In this document: piece by piece, positions 60,399 through 64,000 of the stretch | Layout: each line of letters opens with the position of its first letter | Numbering within the stretch: position 1 is the first letter of the stretch | Assembly: GCA_023362775.1 (NCBI GenBank) | Contig: JALMGJ010000003.1 | Location: forward strand, 75,935,355-75,999,354 | Source: Charina bottae | Lineage: Eukaryota > Chordata > Lepidosauria > Squamata > Charinaidae | DNA: 64,000 nucleotides | Direction: 5' to 3' | Position numbers and translations under genes: made by a program | Notes under the pieces: generated by a model | What the model saw: the letters and a program-made list of their open reading frames with translations, nothing else | Told to the model about the DNA's origin: nothing | Database searches by the model: none

Positions 60399-63300
60399 AT
60401 GGATCAGTACAACCAAAGATATGTCGGTATACCATCGGAAGATGGGACTCCCAGGTCAGAAGATGGTCAAAATGCTACTGGGGAGGAACAGAGGATACGT
60501 TCAACTAGCCCCAGATGTGATGACGCAGCTAGCTCAAAGCCGAAAGGACGGCTAGCGGCCGACGGTGCTGGTGGTGAACGACGAATCCGATGTTCTAAAG
60601 ATCAACACACCATAGGAACCTGGAATGTAAGATCTATGAGCCAGGGCAAATTGGATGTGGTTCTTGGTGAGATGTCAAGATTAAATATAGACATTTTAGG
60701 TGTCAGTGAACTGAAATGGACTGGAATGGGCCACTTCACATCAGATGACCACCAGATCTACTACTGTGGACAAGAGGACCACAGAAGAAATGGAGTAGCC
60801 TTCATAATTAATAATAAAGTGGCTAAAGCAGTGCTTGGATACAATCCAAAAAACGATAGAATGATCTCAATTCGAATTCAGGGTAAGCCATTTAACATCA
60901 CAGTGATCCAAATATACGCCCCAACCACAGATGCTGAAGAAGCAGAAGTAGATCAGTTATATGAGGATCTGCAGCACCTACTAGATAATACAGCAAAAAG
61001 AGATGTTATTTTCATTACAGGAGACTGGAATGCTAAGGTGGGTAGTCAGACGACACCTGGAATTACAGGCAAGCATGGTCTGGGAGAACAAAATGAAGCA
61101 GGACATAGGCTGATAGAATTTTGCCAAGACAACTCACTGTGCATAACAAACACTCTCTTCCAACAACCTAAAAGACGACTTTATACATGGACTTCACCAG
61201 ATGGTCGACACCGAAATCAGATTGACTACATCCTTTGCAGCCAAAGGTGGCGGACATCTATACAGTCGGTAAAAACAAGACCTGGAGCTGACTGTAGTTC
61301 AGATCACGAACTTCTTATTGCAAAATTTAGAATCAGACTAAAGAGAATAGGGAAGACCCACAGATCAGTTAGATATGAGCTCACTAATATTCCTAAGGAA
61401 TATGCAGTGGAGGTGAAGAATAGATTTAAGGGACTAGATTTAGTAGATAGGGTCCCAGAAGAACTATGGACAGAAGTTCGCAACATTGTTCAGGAGGAGG
61501 CAACAAAAAACGTCCCAAAGAAAAAGAAAACCAAGAAGGCAAGATGGCTGTCTGCTGAAACACTGGAAGTAGCCCAAGAAAGAAGGAAAGCAAAAGGCAA
61601 CAGTGATAGGGGGAGATATGCCCAATTAAATGCAAAATTCCAGAGGTTAGCCAGAAGAGATAAGGAATTATTTTTAAACAAGCAATGTGCGGAAGTGGAA
61701 GAAGACAATAGAATAGGAAGGACAAGAGACCTCTTCCAGAAAATTAGAAACATCGGAGGAAAATTCCAGGCAAAAATGGGTATGATCAAAAACAAAGATG
61801 GTAAGGACCTAACAGAAGCAGAAGAGATCAAGAAAAGGTGGCAAGAATATACGGAAGATCTGTATAGGAAGGATAATAATATTGGAGATAGCTTTGACGG
61901 TGTGGTCAGTGAGTTAGAGCCAGACATCCTGAAGAGTGAGGTTGAATGGGCCTTAAGAAGCATTGCTAATAACAAGGCAGCAGGAGACGATGGTATCCCA
62001 GCTGAACTGTTTAAAATCTTGCAAGATGATGCTGTCAAGGTGATGCATGCCATATGGCAGCAAATTTGGAAAACACAAGAATGGCCATCAGATTGGAAAA
62101 AATCAACTTATATCCCCATACCAAAAAAGGGAAGCACTAAAGAATGTTCAAACTATCGAACAGTGGCACTTATTTCACATGCCAGTAAGGTAATGCTCAA
62201 GATCTTGCAAGGTAGACTCCAGCAATTCATGGAGCGAGAATTGCCAGATGTACAAGCTGGGTTTAGAAAAGGCAGAGGAACTAGAGACCAAATTGCCAAT
62301 ATCCGCTGGATAATGGAGAAAGCCAGGGAATTTCAGAAAAACATCTATTTCTGTTTTATTGACTATTCTAAAGCCTTTGACTGTGTGGATCATAACAAAT
62401 TGTGGCAAGTTCTTGGTGGTATGGGGATACCAAGTCATCTTGTCTGCCTCCTGAGGAATCTGTATAACGACCAAGTAGCAACGGTAAGAACAGAGCACGG
62501 AACAACGGACTGGTTTAAGATTGGGAAAGGAGTACGGCAGGGTTGTATACTCTCACCCTACCTATTCAACCTGTACGCAGAACACATCATGCGACATGCT
62601 GGGCTTGATGAATCCAAGGCTGGAGTTAAAATCGCTGGAAGAAACATTAACAATCTCAGATATGCAGATGATACCACTTTGATGGCTGAAAGCGAGGAGG
62701 AGTTGAGGAGCCTTATGACGAAGGTGAAAGAAGAAAGTGCAAAAGCTGGGTTGCAGTTAAACCTCAAAAAAACCAAGATTATGGCAACCAGCTTGATTGA
62801 TGACTGGCAAATAGAGGGAGAAAAAGTGGAGGCAGTGACAAACTTTGTATTTCTAGGTGCAAAGATTACTGCAGACGCTGACTGCAGCCAGGAAATCAGA
62901 AGACGTCTACTTCTTGGGAGGAGAGCAATGGCAAATCTTGATAAAATAGTTAAGAGCAGAGACATCACACTGACAACAAAGGTCCGCATAGTTAAAGCAA
63001 TGGTATTCCCTGTAGTAACCTATGGCTGTGAGAGCTGGACCATAAGGAAGGCTGAGCGAAGGAAGATAGATGCTTTTGAACTGTGGTGTTGGAGGAAAAT
63101 TCTGAGAGTGCCTTGGACTGCAAGAAGATCAAACCAGTCCATACTCCAGGAAATCAAGCCAGACTGCTCACTTGAGGGAATGATATTAAAGGCAAAACTG
63201 AAGTACTTTGGCCACATAATGAGAAGACAGGATACCCTGGAGAAGAAGCTGATGCTAGGAAAAGTGGAAGGCAAAAGGAAGAGGGGCCGACCAAGGGCAA

Positions 63301-63431
63301 GATGGATGGATGATATTCTGGAGGTGACAGACTCAACCATTGGGGAGCTGGGGATGGTGACGGCCGACAGAAAGCTCTGGCGTGGACTGGTCCATGAAGT
63401 CACGAAGAGTCGGAAGCGACTGAACGAATAA
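60399..63431 (+). CDS. BovB ORF: APE endonuclease-reverse transcriptase (1010 aa)
   Basis: This is the enzyme for target-primed reverse transcription. The endonuclease has TWNVRS (Asn76), SELKW, GDWNAK (Asp209, Asn211) and SDH (301-303). The RT palm has FIDYSKAFD and YADD at 755-758. The C-terminal region (YGCESWTIRKAE, WCWRKILRVPWTARRSNQ, KSRKRLNE) is complete up to a TAA. The start ATG at 60399 aligns with that of copy A at 15807; a QNATGEE block follows about 23 residues later in both. No premature stop, frameshift or lost catalytic residue is visible. Confidence 0.94.
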   Translation: MDQYNQRYVGIPSEDGTPRSEDGQNATGEEQRIRSTSPRCDDAASSKPKGRLAADGAGGERRIRCSKDQHTIGTWNVRSMSQGKLDVVLGEMSRLNIDILGVSELKWTGMGHFTSDDHQIYYCGQEDHRRNGVAFIINNKVAKAVLGYNPKNDRMISIRIQGKPFNITVIQIYAPTTDAEEAEVDQLYEDLQHLLDNTAKRDVIFITGDWNAKVGSQTTPGITGKHGLGEQNEAGHRLIEFCQDNSLCITNTLFQQPKRRLYTWTSPDGRHRNQIDYILCSQRWRTSIQSVKTRPGADCSSDHELLIAKFRIRLKRIGKTHRSVRYELTNIPKEYAVEVKNRFKGLDLVDRVPEELWTEVRNIVQEEATKNVPKKKKTKKARWLSAETLEVAQERRKAKGNSDRGRYAQLNAKFQRLARRDKELFLNKQCAEVEEDNRIGRTRDLFQKIRNIGGKFQAKMGMIKNKDGKDLTEAEEIKKRWQEYTEDLYRKDNNIGDSFDGVVSELEPDILKSEVEWALRSIANNKAAGDDGIPAELFKILQDDAVKVMHAIWQQIWKTQEWPSDWKKSTYIPIPKKGSTKECSNYRTVALISHASKVMLKILQGRLQQFMERELPDVQAGFRKGRGTRDQIANIRWIMEKAREFQKNIYFCFIDYSKAFDCVDHNKLWQVLGGMGIPSHLVCLLRNLYNDQVATVRTEHGTTDWFKIGKGVRQGCILSPYLFNLYAEHIMRHAGLDESKAGVKIAGRNINNLRYADDTTLMAESEEELRSLMTKVKEESAKAGLQLNLKKTKIMATSLIDDWQIEGEKVEAVTNFVFLGAKITADADCSQEIRRRLLLGRRAMANLDKIVKSRDITLTTKVRIVKAMVFPVVTYGCESWTIRKAERRKIDAFELWCWRKILRVPWTARRSNQSILQEIKPDCSLEGMILKAKLKYFGHIMRRQDTLEKKLMLGKVEGKRKRGRPRARWMDDILEVTDSTIGELGMVTADRKLWRGLVHEVTKSRKRLNE

Positions 63432-64000
63432 ACAACAACAAAAGGCTGAAAGCAAAAAATAAGGTAATTGCAACTTCTGTTATAGAACTTCAATATGCTG
63501 ATGATAACGTAGTCTGTGCACACTCCGAGGAAGATCTTCAAACTATCCTAAACATCTTTGCAGAAGCATATGAAAAACTCAGCCTCTCGATTAACATTAA
63601 AAAAACCAAAGTGCTTTACCAGCAAGTTCGAACCAATCCCTCTGCAGTGCCATCAATCCAGCTTAAAGGTGTGTCACTAGAAAATGTCGATCACTTTTCT
63701 TATCTCGGCAGCCATCTATCTACAAAAGCCGACATCGACGCTGAAATTCAGCATCGCCTGAGCTCTGCGAGTGTAGCTTTCTCCCGAATGAAGCGTAGAG
63801 TGTTTGAGGATCGGGACATTCGCAGGGAGACCAAAATGCTTGTTTACAAAGCCATTGTACTACCAACCCTTCTGTACGCCTGTGAAACATGGACCCTCTA
63901 CAAACGCCACCTCCAACTTCTTGAAAGATTCCATCAACGCTGCCTCCGAAAAATTCTGCAAATTACTTGGGAAGATAGGCGGACTAATGTTAGCGTATTA

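Larger units (their letters stand above)
60218..63442 (+). mobile_element. Full-length BovB (RTE-clade) LINE, copy D
   Basis: It is inserted in the RT domain of the second-family LINE with a target duplication AGGCTGAAAG (60208-60217; 63443-63452, the following C being shared). The element starts exactly where the candidate ribozyme P1 begins and ends in (AAC)n after the ORF. The protein is clearly BovB-like but diverged from copy A throughout (about three quarters identical by eye in the endonuclease), so it represents another subfamily. Full length, open ORF and clean duplication point to recent insertion. Confidence 0.96.

Overview
This looks like an intronic window from a squamate reptile (snake or lizard). 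It has no bacterial-style gene density. It carries BovB (RTE-clade) LINEs, several Sauria-type tRNA SINEs, CR1- and L2-like LINE remains, Penelope-like hairpin copies and hAT and TA-target MITEs, a mix typical of squamates. The species cannot be fixed from the sequence.

The only host gene recognised is the 5' two thirds of CDK18 (PCTAIRE-3 kinase) on the + strand. Eight coding exons lie between 42409 and 57302. They join in phase to 281 complete codons, running from the start ATG through the PCTAIRE helix and HRD loop to the split DFG codon. The rest of the kinase lies beyond 64000. No 5' untranslated exon was identified; a CpG-rich promoter-like patch at about 21.1-21.25 kb is a weak candidate.

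Layout. 1-15.6 kb is non-coding DNA with a SINE inside a decayed RTE 3' end, three Penelope-like hairpins, an old CR1 reverse transcriptase relic, hAT and TA-target MITEs, a 61-bp-arm palindrome and small 3' ends of a second LINE family. 15.65-18.85 kb is a full-length BovB with an open ORF. 19-24.4 kb holds a CR1 3' end, a hAT MITE, the promoter-like patch and minus-strand BovB pieces, one with an inverted 5' end. 24.4-39.6 kb is mostly featureless, with another Penelope hairpin, AT-rich repeat, an L2-like relic, a SINE and a hAT element. 39.6-42.3 kb holds two L2-like copies in opposite orientation, the second ending about 110-130 bp before CDK18 exon 2. 42.4-57.3 kb is CDK18 with introns containing SINE, BovB, hAT and MITE insertions. 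57.34-64 kb is a decayed second-family LINE split by another full-length, open BovB at 60.22-63.44 kb.

The most interesting signal is at the 5' tips of the three full 5' ends (15650, 57336, 60218). Each starts with a 7-nt strand that re-pairs downstream, directly after a 3-bp stem closing a TTGT(C/T)GT loop. P1 and P3 covary between copies, which is the core geometry of an HDV-like self-cleaving ribozyme. Separately, the Penelope-like hairpins carry hammerhead-type cores (CTGAAGA, stem II, GAAA).
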